Positions 37,959 through 48,750 of a stretch of DNA of 64,000 nucleotides are shown in pieces. Position 1 is the stretch's first letter. Each line of letters opens with the position of its first letter. This stretch comes from Betaproteobacteria bacterium MOLA814. GTDB lineage: Bacteria > Pseudomonadota > Gammaproteobacteria > Burkholderiales > Burkholderiaceae_C. The position numbers and the translations under genes were made by a program. The stretch spans positions 186,001 through 250,000 of the forward strand of contig AYMW01000002.1 in NCBI GenBank assembly GCA_000496475.1, read 5' to 3'. The notes below the pieces were generated by a model, which ran no database searches, had not been told where the DNA came from, and saw only the letters and a list, made by a program, of their open reading frames with translations.

Positions 37959-39341
37959 TTAGCGCGAGCGTGCTGCATCTGGACTCCGAGCGCGCGAACC
38001 ATCAAGGTTCAACGTTGGTGGTGCGTTAGAAGTACTAGACGACGAAATGCTGGGAAGTGCAGGCATGTTGCTGTTGCTGGTCCCGTTTTGCATCAGCTTG
38101 TCAAGGGGCAAATACAACAGGTTAGAGCCGTTACTTGAATCAACCAATACCTTGCTCACATTGCTGTACACAGACTGCATGGTGTCTACATACAAACGGT
38201 CGCGAGTCACTTGAGGTGAACGTTTGTACTCAATCAGAACGGATTCAAATCGCTTCGCATCGCCTTCCGCCTGGGCAATGATACGGGCTCTGTAAGCCTC
38301 TGCTTCTGCACGCAAACGAGCTGCAGCACCGCCTGCGCGAGGCACCACATCATTCGCATAGGCTTGAGCTTCATTCTTAGCACGCTCGCGCTCTTGACCA
38401 GCCTTCAACACATCGTCAAATGCAGCTTGGACTTGCTCAGGCGGACGCACACCGCCTTGCTGCAAATTGATACCCACTACTTCGATACCGACTTTGTAAC
38501 GGTCAAGAATAATTTGCATGAGCTTGCGAACGCGTGGGGCAATTTGATCGCGCTCTTCCGCCAAAGCAGAGTCCATCTTCATCTTACCTACGACTTCACG
38601 AACAGCTGTTTCAGCTGCTCTAACAACCGCAGCATCTGGGTCACTGCTCTCGAACAAGTAGGCGCGCGAATCGTTCAAACGGTATTGAACTGCAAATTTA
38701 ATTTCCACAATGTTTTCATCGGCGGTCAGCATGGCCGACTCTCGTAAACCTGTAGCCTTGACAATCTGGTCAGAACCGACATCCACTGAGCGGATTTGAG
38801 TGACAAAAACCAGTTCACTCCTTTGAATAGGTGCAGGCATGCGCCAGTTGAAACCAGCGCCAACCGTGGCGTGGTAACGACCAAATTGCGTAATGACAGC
38901 TTGCTGACCCTCTTGCACGATGAAGAAGCCTGTACCCAGCCAAATGAGTAACGCAACACCACCGATGAGGCCAGCACCAACGCTTGCAGACTTACCGTCA
39001 GGCCTAAAAGGCGGTGGTGAATCACCGCCGTTGCCACCGTTGCCACCGTTGCGCGAGCCATTGCCGCCAAACAAACCACCCAAGCGTTTGTTGAAATCTC
39101 GCCACAACTCTTCTAAGTCCGGCGGGCCGTCCTGATTCGGACGTTGGCCACTGCCACGGATAGGTTGCACGTTGTCGTGATTCGGTTGCTTGGGGTTCTC
39201 GCTTTGATTGGCAGACTCATCGGTTGGTGATTGTTTATCGCCAGCCTCGCCTCGACCCCAGTTGGAATCATTGAGGTTGAACAGGCGAGATAGCAAACCT
39301 CGCAAGCCAGTGCCAGCGTGTCGCAGCATGTGTGAGTTCAT
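37959..39341 (-). CDS. hflK: HflK, modulator of FtsH protease (SPFH protein)
   Basis: Partner of HflC. A disordered N terminus rich in Gly, Pro, Asn and Gln (GGNGGNGGDSPPPF) is typical of HflK. A membrane helix (GVALLIWLGTGFFIVQEG), the SPFH domain (AVITQFGRYHATVGAGFNWR), a coiled coil and a Ser/Asn-rich tail follow. I chose the ATG at 39341 (about 460 residues); 39329 is equally possible and 39368 cannot be excluded. Confidence 0.94.
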   Translation of the reverse strand: MNSHMLRHAGTGLRGLLSRLFNLNDSNWGRGEAGDKQSPTDESANQSENPKQPNHDNVQPIRGSGQRPNQDGPPDLEELWRDFNKRLGGLFGGNGSRNGGNGGNGGDSPPPFRPDGKSASVGAGLIGGVALLIWLGTGFFIVQEGQQAVITQFGRYHATVGAGFNWRMPAPIQRSELVFVTQIRSVDVGSDQIVKATGLRESAMLTADENIVEIKFAVQYRLNDSRAYLFESSDPDAAVVRAAETAVREVVGKMKMDSALAEERDQIAPRVRKLMQIILDRYKVGIEVVGINLQQGGVRPPEQVQAAFDDVLKAGQERERAKNEAQAYANDVVPRAGGAAARLRAEAEAYRARIIAQAEGDAKRFESVLIEYKRSPQVTRDRLYVDTMQSVYSNVSKVLVDSSNGSNLLYLPLDKLMQNGTSNSNMPALPSISSSSTSNAPPTLNLDGSRARSPDAARSR

Positions 39342-39461
39342 CGTGTAGTGTTTTGGATAAAAGTGCATGGAAAATAGATTGTGGCATGACTGGGAATCAC
39401 AACCCAGCGAATTATTAATTACCGCACAAAATGGACTGGCTTCGTCACGTGATTGTCCTGT

Positions 39462-40673
39462 CTAGGAGGTGGGCAGCTGCCTGGGATCGCCCGGGTCATG
39501 TTCGTAGACAGCATCCTCATCAGGGGTGCTGTTGTGCTGTTCACTGGGCCTGCCTTGCTGCATTTGGAACAACGCCAAGCGCTCAACCAACAACGCGCGC
39601 AATCCGTCCAACCCCTCACCGGTGTGGGCGCTGACAAACAAACGCTCAAACACCTGCCCATTGACGTCCATTTGATCGCGCATCCGTCTCGGTCCACGTC
39701 CGCCCTCGACCAAATCCAGCTTGTTAAACAGCAATATTTGTGGAATGTCACCCGCACCGATATCACCAAGTACCCGCTGAACCTCAATAATTTGCTCAAT
39801 ATAAGCAGGGTTGGCTGCATCCACCACGTGCAACAGCACATCTGCTTCTACGGCCTCTTGCAAGGTGGCCGAAAACGCCTCCACAAGACCGTGTGGTAAA
39901 TCACGAATAAAGCCTACAGTGTCTGAAACTGACACGCTTTGCCCCGCACCGCTTAAGTACATCTGCCGCGTGGTGGTATCTAAAGTGGCAAACAATTGAT
40001 CTGCGACAAACGTTTGTGCTTTAACCAAAGCATTGAACAGGGACGATTTGCCAGCGTTGGTATAGCCTACCAGAGACATTGTGAAGACACCCACACGGTC
40101 GCGTTGTCGGCGCTGGGTTTGACGCTGGCGTTTAACTTTGGTGAGCTTGTCGCGCGTTCGTTTTACGCTATCGCTGATCATGCGCTTGTCGAGTTCAATT
40201 TGGCGCTCGCCAGGACCACCACGTTGGCCAGCGCCACCGCGTTGGCGCTCCAAGTGAGACCAGCGTCTAACCAATCGGGTGCTGAGGTATTGCAAACGGG
40301 CAAGTTCAACTTGCAACTTGCCTTCGAAACTACGCGCACGCTGGGCAAATATTTCCAAAACTAGCAGCGTGCGGTCGTTCACCGCCATACCGAGCTCTCG
40401 CTCCAAGTTGCGTTGCTGCGCAGGACTTAGAGCTTGATCAAATAAAATTTCGGTGGCGCCATTAACCTCCGCCAATTGTTTGATTTCTTGCGCTTTACCA
40501 GACCCAACGAACAGGGCCGCGTCTGGGGCTTTGCGCTTGCATGTGACGCGGTCAACAACTGCATAACCAGCAGACTCGGCTAGCAAACCTAACTCTAGCA
40601 GCGCTGCATCGAAATTAGGTTCGCCAAAATCCACACTGACCAGAATGACTTTAGGAAGTGAGTTGTCGTTCAC
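39462..40673 (-). CDS. hflX: Ribosome-associated GTPase HflX
   Basis: Splits or rescues stalled ribosomes after stress. The 403-residue protein has an N-terminal HflX-specific domain (DAALFVGSGKAQEI; FDQALSPAQQRNLEREL) and a Gly/Arg-rich linker (GGAGQRGGPGERQIELDKR). The G domain carries GYTNAGKSSLFNAL, DTVGFIRDLPH and NKLDL. It lies 11 bases after hfq, so both are on one transcript. The acidic C-terminal tail is variable in the family. Confidence 0.96.
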   Translation of the reverse strand: MNDNSLPKVILVSVDFGEPNFDAALLELGLLAESAGYAVVDRVTCKRKAPDAALFVGSGKAQEIKQLAEVNGATEILFDQALSPAQQRNLERELGMAVNDRTLLVLEIFAQRARSFEGKLQVELARLQYLSTRLVRRWSHLERQRGGAGQRGGPGERQIELDKRMISDSVKRTRDKLTKVKRQRQTQRRQRDRVGVFTMSLVGYTNAGKSSLFNALVKAQTFVADQLFATLDTTTRQMYLSGAGQSVSVSDTVGFIRDLPHGLVEAFSATLQEAVEADVLLHVVDAANPAYIEQIIEVQRVLGDIGAGDIPQILLFNKLDLVEGGRGPRRMRDQMDVNGQVFERLFVSAHTGEGLDGLRALLVERLALFQMQQGRPSEQHNSTPDEDAVYEHDPGDPRQLPTS

Positions 40674-40684
40674 TTTTGACGCGC

Positions 40685-40939
40685 TTACGCCGCGCCGCCT
40701 GACTCGTCCTCGGCCGTAGCAGCGAACTGAACTGGCCGTCCGGGTACTATGGTTGAGATGGCATGTTTGTAAACCATTTGTGTAACCGTGTTGCGCAACA
40801 ACACAACATACTGGTCAAACGACTCGATTTGGCCCTGTAGCTTGATACCGTTGACCAAGTAGATTGAGACGGGCACATGCTCACGACGCAGTTGGTTTAA
40901 AAATGGATCTTGCAAAAGTTGACCTTTGTTATTGCTCAC
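40685..40939 (-). CDS. hfq: RNA chaperone Hfq
   Basis: Sm-like hexameric chaperone that helps sRNA-mRNA pairing, 84 residues. Sm1 and Sm2 are intact: [38 protein letters not shown] and [14 protein letters not shown]. The start codon is GTG at 40939, preceded by GGAA at a good distance. A matching promoter -10 box lies upstream. It heads the hfq-hflX-hflK-hflC unit. Confidence 0.97.
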   Translation of the reverse strand: MSNNKGQLLQDPFLNQLRREHVPVSIYLVNGIKLQGQIESFDQYVVLLRNTVTQMVYKHAISTIVPGRPVQFAATAEDESGGAA

Positions 40940-40961
40940 GATATGTTCCGTGTCGGAGAGA

Positions 40962-40967
40962 ATTATA
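40962..40967 (-). promoter_or_regulatory. Predicted -10 box (TATAAT) for hfq
   Basis: On the minus strand TATAAT matches the sigma-70 -10 consensus perfectly, 22 bases before the GTG start of hfq. The -35 region is poor (CTTGTG/TTGTGG at short spacing), so the promoter call rests mainly on the -10 box and its placement. Confidence 0.5.
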
Positions 40968-41036
40968 GAAAATTAACGATACCACAAGGTACCAACTGCA
41001 CATGATGTCTGGGTATTGGAATTCAAGCGCAGCGCG

Positions 41037-42374
41037 CTAACTTTTGCCCGAATAGGGGTTGTCTGACGTTTTCATTTCAACCCGCAATGGCGTACCCGTC
41101 AGGTCAAAAGCCTGCCGAATACGGCCTTCTAAGTAGCGTTTGTAAGCTTCCGTCACGTGTTCAAGCGAATTGCCGTGAACCACGACTACGGGAGGATTCA
41201 TACCTCCTTGGTGTGCATACCGCATTTTGGGACGGAATATGCCGCTGCGCTTTGGCTGCTGAAATTGCACGGCTTCTTCTAATATTCGTGTCAGCTGTGG
41301 GGTTGGCATTTTTCTTGTTGCAGAAGTATGCGCCTGGGCAATCGCCTTCCACACCGGGCCAAGACCTTGACGCTTGGTGGCAGACATGGTGAACACCGAT
41401 GCAAACTTCAAAAAAGGTAGGCGCTGCTCCACCGACCGCATCACCAACTCACGCTGGTACTGGTCGACGGCATCCCACTTGTTGATAGCCACGACAACAG
41501 CTCGTCCGCTTTCCACAATGAATCCCGCAATGTGCGCGTCTTGATCGGTTACGCCTTGCATGGCATCAATCAGCAACACCACCACATTGGCGCTTTCAAT
41601 AGCCTGTAAGGTTTTAACCACTGAGAACTTCTCAATAGCCTCAAACACTTTGCCTCGTCGTCGCAAGCCTGCTGTATCTATAAGCTCGTACTTCTGTTCG
41701 TCTTTAACAAACGGCACTGTAATGGCATCCCGCGTGGTGCCTGGCATGTCAAAAGCAACCAAGCGCTCTTCACCCAACCAGACATTGATCAAGGTCGACT
41801 TGCCTACGTTTGGCCGCCCTGCCACGGCCAATCGAATGGTGGTGTTATCAGCTGGCGCTTCGTCTTCTGCAAACTCTGGCAAGTTCAAAGCTTCAAATGC
41901 CAAATCCATCAAACTGCGAACGCCTTGACCGTGAGCAGCTGATACAGCCAATACCTCACCCAAGCCCAACTCGTAAAATTCTGACAGTTGAACACCAGAC
42001 TGCATACCTTCCGCTTTGTTGGCAACCAGCAATGAAGGTTTACCCAGCCTACGGAGCAGTTTGGCAATGTCGTAATCTTGCGCACTGATACCTTCACGGG
42101 CATCGACCACAAAAATAACCACGTCTGACTCGGCGATGGCTTGCAGGGTTTGTTTGGCCATTTCTTTCACGATGCCTGTATCGACAGTTGGCTCAAAGCC
42201 ACCTGTGTCTATACAAATATACTCACGGCCATCTTGTTTGCCGGTACCGTAGTGACGGTCGCGCGTCAATCCTGCGTAATCAGCCACAATTGCGTCACGC
42301 GACTTGGTCAAACGGTTAAACAGTGTAGATTTGCCAACATTTGGCCGCCCTACAAGCGCAATTACAGGTTTCAT
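41037..42374 (-). CDS. der: Ribosome assembly GTPase Der (EngA)
   Basis: Tandem-GTPase needed for 50S maturation, 445 residues. The first G domain has [21 protein letters not shown] and NKAEG; the second has [23 protein letters not shown] and NKWD. A C-terminal KH-like domain follows ([20 protein letters not shown]). The start ATG overlaps the bamB stop by 4 bases, the conserved bamB-der order. Confidence 0.97.
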   Translation of the reverse strand: MKPVIALVGRPNVGKSTLFNRLTKSRDAIVADYAGLTRDRHYGTGKQDGREYICIDTGGFEPTVDTGIVKEMAKQTLQAIAESDVVIFVVDAREGISAQDYDIAKLLRRLGKPSLLVANKAEGMQSGVQLSEFYELGLGEVLAVSAAHGQGVRSLMDLAFEALNLPEFAEDEAPADNTTIRLAVAGRPNVGKSTLINVWLGEERLVAFDMPGTTRDAITVPFVKDEQKYELIDTAGLRRRGKVFEAIEKFSVVKTLQAIESANVVVLLIDAMQGVTDQDAHIAGFIVESGRAVVVAINKWDAVDQYQRELVMRSVEQRLPFLKFASVFTMSATKRQGLGPVWKAIAQAHTSATRKMPTPQLTRILEEAVQFQQPKRSGIFRPKMRYAHQGGMNPPVVVVHGNSLEHVTEAYKRYLEGRIRQAFDLTGTPLRVEMKTSDNPYSGKS

Positions 42375-43504
42375 TCAGGACGCCAAGCAAACACGCCACC
42401 TTTGGCGGTGATAGCAATTAAAGTGCCGTCTACCAGTAAAGGAGCGCCAACAATAGCGGATCCGTCGGTTGGCAGCCGGGCCATTACTGAGCCAGTGTCA
42501 CGAGACAACCAGTGCATATAGCCCTGTGAATCGCCCACAACCAATGTTTTTCCCAACGCCAAAGGGGTTGTTAACCCCCTGTGTAACAACAACGCACTGG
42601 TCCACAATTCGACCCCTGTGGCCGTTGTCCATGCGGTGATGCGACCGACATTGTCGGTGCTGTACACAGCTTGCACGTCGCCACTGACGCCATTGGCGCC
42701 GTCAGAAGTGACAGACCACAGGCGCGTACGGGCTTTGATGTCTACGCAGCTGACAGATGCCTGGAAAGCGCGTGCACAAATTACAGAGCCGATAACAGCA
42801 GGCTCAGCCACAAGATCAACCAAACGCTCAATTTCATCAACGCCCCGAGGCTGGGCCAAGGAAACATCCCAAGCAGTTTGACCGTTGTCTGGGTTCATTG
42901 CGACCAGTCGCTCGCCGACGCCAACCATCAAGGCATTGCCCACAGCGGTTAACAATCCAGGATGGGCCAATACCAGAGGTTCGCCTGAGTAACGTTGTGT
43001 CCATACTTCCGCACCATTGCTGGCGTCAAAAGCGCTGACACGTTGGTCAGCTAACAGCACAAACACACGACCACCTGCAACCAAAGGCTGGGTGTAAGAC
43101 CTAGCGGGCAGTTGGGCACGCCACAGCAGTTGTTCACCAGACACAGCAACCAGCTGGTTGCTTGCGGTCACGATGGCAACGACTGCACCGTCAAAACCCG
43201 TACCGGCAACCACCTCGTCTTGCACTGCGGACTGAGACACCAATGAGCCGTTAGCAGCAGCAATAACTTGAATGCTGCCACCATCGGTCACAACTGCCAC
43301 GCTGGTGGCAGAACCGTGCATGCGCAGGGTGCGACTGACTGGCCCAGACAACTGTGTGCGCCAGACCTGAGCCACCTTGACCAAGGGGGTAAAATTTTGC
43401 AACGCGGCTGGTTTGGGTGGCGCGCTTCCAGCGGCGCAGCCCAATAAAGCCAAACTTGCAACAATTTGTAGACCATGTTTGAGCAAGGTATTCATGAATT
43501 GCAT
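42371..43504 (-). CDS. bamB: Outer-membrane assembly lipoprotein BamB
   Basis: Beta-propeller lipoprotein of the BAM complex. The 377-residue protein has a lipoprotein signal ending LALLGC (Cys 23) and then repeated PQQ-like blades ([35 protein letters not shown]). An AAGGA lies about 9 bases before the ATG at 43504; a second ATG three codons later is possible. Coupled to der and preceded by yfgM. Confidence 0.94.
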   Translation of the reverse strand: MQFMNTLLKHGLQIVASLALLGCAAGSAPPKPAALQNFTPLVKVAQVWRTQLSGPVSRTLRMHGSATSVAVVTDGGSIQVIAAANGSLVSQSAVQDEVVAGTGFDGAVVAIVTASNQLVAVSGEQLLWRAQLPARSYTQPLVAGGRVFVLLADQRVSAFDASNGAEVWTQRYSGEPLVLAHPGLLTAVGNALMVGVGERLVAMNPDNGQTAWDVSLAQPRGVDEIERLVDLVAEPAVIGSVICARAFQASVSCVDIKARTRLWSVTSDGANGVSGDVQAVYSTDNVGRITAWTTATGVELWTSALLLHRGLTTPLALGKTLVVGDSQGYMHWLSRDTGSVMARLPTDGSAIVGAPLLVDGTLIAITAKGGVFAWRPE

Positions 43505-43577
43505 GGGTTGTTTCCTTGTTTCAAAAAATTTCTAGGCGAATAAAGTGGTTGGGCCAAGTGGATATTGAAGCAAGCAA

Positions 43578-44246
43578 TCATTCAGCCAAGTTTTGCACGC
43601 TCAAACCGAGTGCATTGAGCTTGACTTCCACCAGCTGACGGTAGGCATTGTCGCCAGCTAAATCAGCCCAAGCGGCTTTGAATTGAACGCCTGCACCAGT
43701 TTTGTCGCCTTTGGCCAGCAAAATATCGCCGCGTCTATCAGCTACCAAACCTTTAAAGGCGTCTGGCGCTGTTTTGTCCAGCTCGTCTAGGGCTGACAAA
43801 GCCGAAGCCCATTGCTGTGCGTCCATGTCTAAGGTGACCAAACGAAGAGCGGCAATAGCCTTTAGTCCATCGTCTGAGGATTTGGTGTTGATGCTTTTTA
43901 ATGCGGCTCGGGCTGCATCTTTGTCGCCTTTGCCCAAAGCTGTTTTTGCCAGCAACAACTGAGCGTGTTGGGTCAGCACTGCGCCAGGCGCTTGCTCTGA
44001 CATATCAGAAACGACACGTTTGAGTTTGTCTACATCATCACTCAAGGCCGCTTTTTTGACTTGGTCAAACAACTGAGCTGAAGCTTGGCCTTGTCGATTT
44101 TGCCAAAATTGCCAACCGTTGTAAGACGCATAACTGCCCAAAATAGCAATGAGAACCCACGTAATAATGTTGCCCCACTGCCGCCAAAACGCTTTTATTT
44201 TGTCCAGTTGTTCTTGTTCTTCGGGGTCTAGATGCTGAGTCGCCAT
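43578..44246 (-). CDS. yfgM: YfgM-type tetratricopeptide membrane protein
   Basis: Single-pass inner-membrane protein with a periplasmic TPR-like domain. In E. coli YfgM binds SecYEG and PpiD and helps outer-membrane protein transit. The 222-residue protein has the N-terminal family segment DPEEQEQLDKIKAFWRQWGN and a membrane helix (IITWVLIAILGSYASYNGW), then helical repeats. The hisS-yfgM-bamB-der order is the conserved one. Confidence 0.92.
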   Translation of the reverse strand: MATQHLDPEEQEQLDKIKAFWRQWGNIITWVLIAILGSYASYNGWQFWQNRQGQASAQLFDQVKKAALSDDVDKLKRVVSDMSEQAPGAVLTQHAQLLLAKTALGKGDKDAARAALKSINTKSSDDGLKAIAALRLVTLDMDAQQWASALSALDELDKTAPDAFKGLVADRRGDILLAKGDKTGAGVQFKAAWADLAGDNAYRQLVEVKLNALGLSVQNLAE

Positions 44247-44355
44247 AACGGGTAAAAGCCTGCAAGTAAGAATTTTAAGATCTCAACACATCGTTGTTGA
44301 GGTCGCAGCGTTTAACAGCCGCCAAGCTGACTATTGTAGGGCTTAGGCCGACGTC

Positions 44356-45636
44356 TCAAGTCCGAACTTCTTGCCACCAAGTGGCCAGATCAGCAATTTC
44401 TACCATGCGTTGTTCTTGAGACACCCGCAGTGACTTGCACGCCACTTGCCCGTTAGCCAGCTCATCATCACCCAATATCACAGCCCAGGCCGCACCGCTG
44501 GCGTCTGCGCGTTTGAACTGCGACTTCATGCTGCCTTGCCCTTGGGATGTGGCTGCATGCATCTGGACGTCAGCGCCGGCTTTGCGCAACGCACGGCATA
44601 TGCTGGCAGCTTGTCGACCAGCTTGAGCACTTGGAACAACGACGTACACATCAGGAACAGGCTGTTCGGGCAACAAACCCTGCTCTTTAAGCAGCTCTAA
44701 CAGCCGCTCAACGCCAAGCGCCCACCCTACAGCTGGAGCGCTTTTACCGCCAATCTGCTCAATTAAGCCGTCGTATCGGCCGCCCGCGCAGATGGTGCCT
44801 TGCGAACCTAGGTCTTGGGTCACAAATTCAAATACGCTGAGGTTGTAATAGTCCATACCGCGCACCAACCGTGGGTTGATGGTGTACGCCACGCCAGCGC
44901 CATCCAGCAAGGCCCTCAGTCCATTGAAGTGAGCCACAGACTCAGCGCCTAAGTAGGTCATCAACTGAGGTGCACCATTCACCACGTCTTGCATAGCTGG
45001 ATTCTTGGTGTCCAAGATACGCAATGGGTTGCTGTGCAAACGGCGCTTGGCATCGTCGTCTAGCAGATCCATATGGTCAGACAGGTACTCAATCAAAGCA
45101 CCCCTGTGAGCTTGGCGTTCAGCGGGTTGACCTAGGCTGTTAATTTCCAAAGTTATGCCGCTTAAGCCCAACTGTGCCCACAGGTCACATGCTAAAAAAA
45201 CCAGCTCTGCATCCACGTCAGGTCCAGCAAATCCCAGCGCTTCAGCGCCAACTTGGTGAAATTGTCGGTAACGACCACGTTGCGGACGCTCGTGCCTGAA
45301 CATGGGCCCTATGTAGTACAAGCGACGCGGACCGTCGTACAGCAAGTTGCTTTCGACAGCTGCGCGAACAACGCCAGCAGTAGCCTCGGGGCGAAGCGTC
45401 AGGGCTTCGCCGTTTAAGCGGTCTTCGAACGAGTACATTTCCTTTTCAACAATATCCGTCACCTCACCCAGGCCTCTCACAAATAGACCAGTGGGTTCAA
45501 CGATAGGCGTGCGGATATTGCGGTAGGCATAGCCAGCCATCAGCGTACGAAGTGTTTGTTCCAACCATTCCCAATGCGCTGACGCAGGTGGAAGGATGTC
45601 GTTCATGCCTTTTACAGCAAGTATTTTGTCAGCCAT
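44356..45636 (-). CDS. hisS: Histidyl-tRNA synthetase
   Basis: Class II synthetase that charges tRNA-His, 426 residues from the ATG at 45636 ([17 protein letters not shown]). Motif 2 is [20 protein letters not shown], with the His-specific loops [15 protein letters not shown] and [14 protein letters not shown], and motif 3 is [17 protein letters not shown]-terminal anticodon-binding domain follows. The frame extends upstream to 45825, but that part overlaps ispG and has no family match. Confidence 0.96.
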   Translation of the reverse strand: MADKILAVKGMNDILPPASAHWEWLEQTLRTLMAGYAYRNIRTPIVEPTGLFVRGLGEVTDIVEKEMYSFEDRLNGEALTLRPEATAGVVRAAVESNLLYDGPRRLYYIGPMFRHERPQRGRYRQFHQVGAEALGFAGPDVDAELVFLACDLWAQLGLSGITLEINSLGQPAERQAHRGALIEYLSDHMDLLDDDAKRRLHSNPLRILDTKNPAMQDVVNGAPQLMTYLGAESVAHFNGLRALLDGAGVAYTINPRLVRGMDYYNLSVFEFVTQDLGSQGTICAGGRYDGLIEQIGGKSAPAVGWALGVERLLELLKEQGLLPEQPVPDVYVVVPSAQAGRQAASICRALRKAGADVQMHAATSQGQGSMKSQFKRADASGAAWAVILGDDELANGQVACKSLRVSQEQRMVEIADLATWWQEVRT

Positions 45637-45661
45637 ACAGGTGGTAGTTGATCTTAAAAAA

Positions 45662-46939
45662 TTAGGTGCTTTGTCCAAAGCGTTTGTGCACGTAGTTGTC
45701 AACCAAGACCTTGAACTGCGCCGCAATATCGTCTCCACGCAAGGTAACTGTTTTTTGACCGTCGACATAGACAGGTGCTGCTGGCGCTTCCCCAGTACCG
45801 GGCAAACTGATGCCAATATCGGCATGCTTGCTTTCGCCCGGGCCGTTCACAATACAGCCCATCACAGCGACCTTCATGGTTTCGACCCCGGGGTAGATCT
45901 TGCTCCATTGCGCCATGGCGCCGCGCATGTAATCGTCTATTTGTTTGGTCAACTCTTGAAAGGTCGTGCTGGTGGTGCGTCCGCAACCTGGGCAAGCCGT
46001 AACACTTGGGACAAATGCGCGCAGACCTAAGGACTGCAAAATCTCCATCGCCACCACAACCTCTTGAGTTCTGGCTTCACCAGGGGCGGGTGTCAAAGAC
46101 ACGCGAATGGTGTCGCCAATACCTTGCTGCAACAAGATGGCCAAGGCCGTGCTGGAAGCCACTGTGCCTTTGGTGCCCATACCAGCTTCGGTCAGGCCTA
46201 AATGCAAGGGGTAGTTACAACGTCTGGCCAACTCTTGGTACACAGTCACAAGGTCTTGCACACCGCTGACCTTGCAAGACAGCAATATTTGCTCGGGCCG
46301 CATACCAAGATCGCGAGCCTGCTGGGCAGAGTCTAGCGCTGATGTGATGAGCGCCTCGACCATGACTTGGCGTGCCTCCCAAGGCTTCGCGCGCAAGGTA
46401 TTTGCGTCCATCATGGCGGCCAGTAAATCTTGGTCAAGACTGCCCCAATTGACGCCAATACGAACCGGCTTGTCCCAGCGCATAGCCGCTTCTATCATTT
46501 GGGCAAACTGCTTGTCGCCCTTCGCACCCCGGCCTACATTGCCTGGGTTAATGCGGTATTTAGACAGGGCTTGCGCACAGTCAGGGTTGTCGATGAGCAA
46601 CTTGTGACCGTTGTAGTGGAAGTCACCCACCAAGGGAGTTGGTATACCCATGCGATCTAGTTGCTCGCGAATGTGAGGTACAGCCTTGGCCGCTTCGTCG
46701 TTGTTGACAGTGATGCGCACCACCTCAGAGCCTGCCATGGCCAACTCTTTAACTTGTATTGCGGTTCCAATGACATCGACAGTGTCGGTGTTGGTCATGG
46801 ACTGAACCCGCACGGGCGCATCGCCTCCAACGGTCACAACATGGTCGCCCCACACCACTCGGGCTTGCAAAGTGTTGTGCCTGCGGGGCTCAAAAAGAGC
46901 GACTGGCTGATCAGATGTATGCGATGCAGAAGTGCTCAT
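45662..46939 (-). CDS. ispG: 4-hydroxy-3-methylbut-2-enyl diphosphate synthase (flavodoxin)
   Basis: 4Fe-4S enzyme of the non-mevalonate (MEP) isoprenoid pathway that converts MEcPP to HMBPP. The 425-residue protein has the TIM-barrel start [20 protein letters not shown] and the cluster ligands CPGCGR plus the Cys in [12 protein letters not shown]. It sits between rodZ and hisS in the conserved cluster. Confidence 0.97.
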   Translation of the reverse strand: MSTSASHTSDQPVALFEPRRHNTLQARVVWGDHVVTVGGDAPVRVQSMTNTDTVDVIGTAIQVKELAMAGSEVVRITVNNDEAAKAVPHIREQLDRMGIPTPLVGDFHYNGHKLLIDNPDCAQALSKYRINPGNVGRGAKGDKQFAQMIEAAMRWDKPVRIGVNWGSLDQDLLAAMMDANTLRAKPWEARQVMVEALITSALDSAQQARDLGMRPEQILLSCKVSGVQDLVTVYQELARRCNYPLHLGLTEAGMGTKGTVASSTALAILLQQGIGDTIRVSLTPAPGEARTQEVVVAMEILQSLGLRAFVPSVTACPGCGRTTSTTFQELTKQIDDYMRGAMAQWSKIYPGVETMKVAVMGCIVNGPGESKHADIGISLPGTGEAPAAPVYVDGQKTVTLRGDDIAAQFKVLVDNYVHKRFGQST

Positions 46940-46969
46940 GACGACAACAGTTGCCTCGAAAAAGAATAG

Positions 46970-47989
46970 TTAGCGTATGTCAAAGCGTGCAACATTGCCT
47001 CTCGCGTTGCCCACCACATCGACTAAGGTGCCACGTGAATGTACAACGACGCCTGCCGCATTACCAATAACAACAGACATCTCAGACGGTTGGTCTAAAA
47101 CGACGTAGTCACCTGCAGCCAACGTGTTGGTAAATACAGGGGCACCCTGTGTATTGGTCACCTCAACCCACGACTCGCTAGAGGCTTGAATCACGAGTAG
47201 GTGTTTGGCAATCTCTGACCTGATCAATGGGTTGGTGCTTTGCTGAACAACCCTGGCTTGGGTTGCTGTGAGCGCAGCCGCTGCTGCCTCAAAGACCTGC
47301 GAATCTGCCGCAGCTTCAACTGCATTGCCAGCAGGTGCAGAATCCGAGTCGCTGGCTGCATCAGGCACGGGCGCAGCCACACTTTGAGCTTGAACGTCGG
47401 TATTGACCACTTCGGGCGGATCCGCCGCAGCGACACCGTCGCCAAGTGATCGGATAACAGGCTGCGCCAGCACATTGTTTGAGCCTTGTGATGCCGCACG
47501 TTTGCTAGCTGACGTTTGTGTTTGTTCAATGGCCAGCCACAGACCGATACCCGCAATCGCCAACACCACAATGGCCCAAAGCACGCCACCGCCTTCGCGT
47601 TTGGCGGGCGGCAAAGCAGTCGCAGCGCCAGGCGCACCATCATTGATGCTGGGCAACGATTTTTGGTTGCCTACATGCAACTTGGGCCACGCGGCCAAGA
47701 TAGGTATGGGGTCAATGCGCAGGTGGCGACATACGCTGGCGGCCAAGGCCCTAGAGAATGTTAAGTCAGCGCCTTGGTTCAGCTCGCCCGCCTCCAATGC
47801 CTCAAGCTTGCGCACTGGTACCTTTAGAACGGCAGCCAAACCTTCCAAAGGCATACCACTGTCCTCTCTAGCTGCGCGCAGCAATTCCCAGCCCGGCGTG
47901 GGCAACAACGGGGTAACAAGGGTCTCGTCAGACGAAACAGCTAGAGCCGATTGCGCGTTGCTGTCGTCTGAGTGCTTGTTATCGTTCAT
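46970..47989 (-). CDS. rodZ: RodZ-like cytoskeletal membrane protein
   Basis: Bitopic protein predicted to link MreB to the envelope. An N-terminal helix-turn-helix (LLRAAREDSGMPLEGLAAVL, VPVRKLEALEAGE) precedes a membrane helix (VLWAIVVLAIAGIGLWLAI). A long Ala/Asp/Pro-rich periplasmic region leads to a C-terminal beta domain (ESWVEVTNTQGAPVFTNTL). I chose the ATG at 47989; a TTG at 48016 overlapping the pilF stop would add nine residues. Between pilF and ispG, as in relatives. Confidence 0.88.
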   Translation of the reverse strand: MNDNKHSDDSNAQSALAVSSDETLVTPLLPTPGWELLRAAREDSGMPLEGLAAVLKVPVRKLEALEAGELNQGADLTFSRALAASVCRHLRIDPIPILAAWPKLHVGNQKSLPSINDGAPGAATALPPAKREGGGVLWAIVVLAIAGIGLWLAIEQTQTSASKRAASQGSNNVLAQPVIRSLGDGVAAADPPEVVNTDVQAQSVAAPVPDAASDSDSAPAGNAVEAAADSQVFEAAAAALTATQARVVQQSTNPLIRSEIAKHLLVIQASSESWVEVTNTQGAPVFTNTLAAGDYVVLDQPSEMSVVIGNAAGVVVHSRGTLVDVVGNARGNVARFDIR

Positions 47990-48012
47990 AGCCTTGTCTT
48001 TCTTAGGATTGA

Positions 48013-48750
48013 TCAATTGAACGCGCTAGGGTTCATACCGTCGGCTGGCGCTTGCTGCATACGATCGTATTGCGCATCAATGTGCATTTGTAAATTGAGT
48101 ACCTCAGGCGACACCCGATATGCTGGAGACATGGATGCCAGGTAACGCACAGCAGCAGGCCAATTTTCAGACTGAACCATCAGGGTTGCCAAACCAAAAT
48201 TAGCGGCGTTGGCGTAGCGCGCATCAACGACTGCCTGACGCAACGCACGCTCAGCCAGTTCAAATCGTTTGGCTTGTATGGCACACACACCTAGACTCAA
48301 ATGGGTTTGAGCTGGATTGAAGTCGTTGACAGCGCGAAGAATAACAGCGTCAAACGCTTGAAGTGCTTGTTCAACATCACCTGACATGCACTGGAGCCAC
48401 GCCACATTATGTTGGTAAGACAAATCGGTTGGTGCCAAAGCCACGGCGGCTTGCATGGCTTGCTTTGCAGCGTCTACACGTTGCAAAGCCATCAGCGCCA
48501 AGGCTTTGATGTTGAAGGCTCGAGCGCTGCTAGGGTCAACCTCTAGTGCACGTTTCGCTTCGGTGAGAGCGACATTGGGTTGTCCTCGCTCCAAGTAGGC
48601 TGTTGCCAGCTGCAACCGCAAATCAACACGCTCAGCATCGGCGCTGGTAACAGGCCTGGTTGTTTGACAAGCAGCAGCAAACAGACACAACAAGGCAATA
48701 AAAATCGGTCGCCAGAAACCCTGGCGGCTGAACACGGCGGCACGACTCAC
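48013..48750 (-). CDS. pilF: PilF/PilW-type TPR lipoprotein
   Basis: Outer-membrane pilotin-like lipoprotein that helps the PilQ secretin assemble in type IV pilus systems. The 245-residue protein has a lipoprotein signal ending FAAAC (Cys 28), then TPR motifs ([60 protein letters not shown]). The start ATG overlaps the rlmN stop by 4 bases. No other pilus gene is in the window. Confidence 0.88.
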   Translation of the reverse strand: MSRAAVFSRQGFWRPIFIALLCLFAAACQTTRPVTSADAERVDLRLQLATAYLERGQPNVALTEAKRALEVDPSSARAFNIKALALMALQRVDAAKQAMQAAVALAPTDLSYQHNVAWLQCMSGDVEQALQAFDAVILRAVNDFNPAQTHLSLGVCAIQAKRFELAERALRQAVVDARYANAANFGLATLMVQSENWPAAVRYLASMSPAYRVSPEVLNLQMHIDAQYDRMQQAPADGMNPSAFN